From positions 88,354 to 152,353 of the forward strand of contig CAIXFN010000049.1 in NCBI GenBank assembly GCA_903918755.1: 64,000 bases of DNA, given 5' to 3'. Position 1 is the first letter of the stretch, and every line of letters begins with the position of its first letter. This document shows positions 63,216 through 64,000 of the stretch, one piece after another. This DNA is from an uncultured Pedosphaera sp. (GTDB lineage: Bacteria; Verrucomicrobiota; Verrucomicrobiia; Limisphaerales; Pedosphaeraceae). The notes beneath the pieces are model-generated. The model did not search any database. It saw only the letters and a list, made by a program, of their open reading frames with translations, and was not told the DNA's origin. The translations under genes were made by a program, and so were the position numbers.

Positions 63216-64000
63216 ACCAATCCCGCGAAGAAGCTTTGTTTGCCCTGGCGCTGGAGAAGTCCATGGCCAAGCGCGCCGCATTTCTCGACGTGATGTGCGA
63301 AGGCGACCCTGCCCTGCGCCAACGCCTCGAAGCGTTGCTCGCCGCGCATGACGAGTCCGTAGGCCTGCTCACGGGGGAAGCGACCCCAGCGCGGCCGACG
63401 ATTGCGCTGGCCTTCGATGATGCGCCCGACGAAGCCGTGGGCCAGACGCTTGGGCGCTACAAGCTATTGGAGCGCGTTGGCGAAGGGGGTTGTGGCGTGG
63501 TCTATGTGGCAGAGCAAACCGAGCCGGTGCGCCGTCGCGTGGCGTTGAAAGTCATCAAGCTGGGCATGGACACCAAGCAGGTCGTCGCCCGGTTCGAGGC
63601 GGAACGGCAGGCGCTGGCGATGATGGATCATCCGAACATCGCCAAGGTGCTCGATGCGGGCACCACCGACGTGGGCCGTCCCTACTTCGTCATGGAACTG
63701 GTGCGCGGCATCAAGATCACCGACTACTGCGACCAGGCCAATCTCAGCACCAAGGAACGGCTCGACCTCTTCATCAAGGTCTGCCAGGCCATCCAGCACG
63801 CGCACCAGAAGGGAATCATCCATCGCGACATCAAGCCCTCGAACATCCTCGTGACGCTGCACGACGGCGTGCCGGTGCCGAAGGTGATTGATTTCGGTAT
63901 TGCCAAGGCCACCGAGGGACGATTGACCGACAACACCGTTTACACACAGTTGCACCAGTTCATCGGGACGCCGGCTTATATGAGTCCGGAACAGGCGGAG
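63212..64000 (+). CDS. Second Ser/Thr protein kinase (3' end beyond the window)
   Basis: 263 codons are visible, starting with an ATG that overlaps the stop of the first kinase gene (ATGA at 63212-63215). The helical leader (REEALFALALEKSMAKRAAFL) is similar to that of the first kinase but diverged. From about residue 72 the kinase domain is nearly identical, with HRDIKPSN and DFGIAK, and only conservative changes such as F to Y in the DYCDQA segment. The membrane and sensor portions lie outside the window. The tandem arrangement with translational coupling suggests co-regulated receptors with different sensing parts. Whether the copy is intact cannot be judged. Confidence 0.9.
   Translation, partial: MNQSREEALFALALEKSMAKRAAFLDVMCEGDPALRQRLEALLAAHDESVGLLTGEATPARPTIALAFDDAPDEAVGQTLGRYKLLERVGEGGCGVVYVAEQTEPVRRRVALKVIKLGMDTKQVVARFEAERQALAMMDHPNIAKVLDAGTTDVGRPYFVMELVRGIKITDYCDQANLSTKERLDLFIKVCQAIQHAHQKGIIHRDIKPSNILVTLHDGVPVPKVIDFGIAKATEGRLTDNTVYTQLHQFIGTPAYMSPEQAE
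63425..64000. repeat. Kinase-domain direct repeat, copy 2
   Basis: Counterpart of 60612-61187. The right end of the match is cut by the window edge. Confidence 0.85.

Overview
The window is a G+C-rich bacterial chromosome segment. Gene content points to Verrucomicrobiota, most likely a Pedosphaera/Limisphaerales-like lineage: secreted LamG and RHS giants, a DUF1800/DUF1501 pair, a cytochrome c-SUMF1 fusion, a Tat-exported Gfo/Idh/MocA oxidoreductase, DUF3500, and ECF sigma factors next to large Ser/Thr kinases. This placement is inferred from families only. No rRNA, tRNA, CRISPR array, transposase or phage gene was recognised.

Positions 1-11.1 kb, minus strand: a polymorphic-toxin island. 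A LamG protein leads into a 2116-residue secreted RHS protein with a C39-peptidase-like N-terminal domain and a GH-E-type nuclease tip. It is followed by an Imm22-like immunity gene, a frameshifted ORF (possible immunity relic), and a second, truncated RHS gene. That gene carries a near copy of the RHS tail (about 1.3 kb, offset 2948 bp) with a different, HNH-like tip and its own immunity gene, which runs off the left edge. This looks like tip-swapping machinery. Positions 11.1-14.7 kb hold a PQQ-propeller protein, a roughly 1 kb cluster of degenerate repeats interrupted by a quasi-palindrome, and an internally deleted Uma2 gene.

Positions 14.7-36.3 kb are mostly housekeeping and envelope genes: a GNAT acetyltransferase, a Tat-exported alkaline-phosphatase-fold protein coupled to a membrane protein, metG coupled to a secreted alpha/beta-hydrolase, a ClC channel with CBS domains, a lipid-carrier sugar-phosphate transferase with a GT4 glycosyltransferase and a DUF2723-TPR membrane protein, a RumA/RlmD-type RNA methyltransferase with a DUF3500 protein, uvrA, a solitary DNA methyltransferase and a HAD phosphatase.

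Positions 36.3-46.5 kb encode a GH30 hydrolase, the DUF1501/DUF1800 pair, and a Zn-ribbon kinase with WD40-like repeats behind an ECF sigma factor. Positions 46.6-49.8 kb carry purA, uppS and cdsA on the plus strand. The purA leader has a promoter, a terminator hairpin and a competing inverted repeat. Next come folB, apbE, the oxidoreductase and the cytochrome-SUMF1 fusion (minus), then a CPBP protease, comF-like gene and accD (plus), a short membrane protein, a truncated DUF6717-like gene and an M20 peptidase. The right end has an ECF sigma factor, a Zn-ribbon protein and two tandem kinases with almost identical catalytic domains, the second cut by the window edge.
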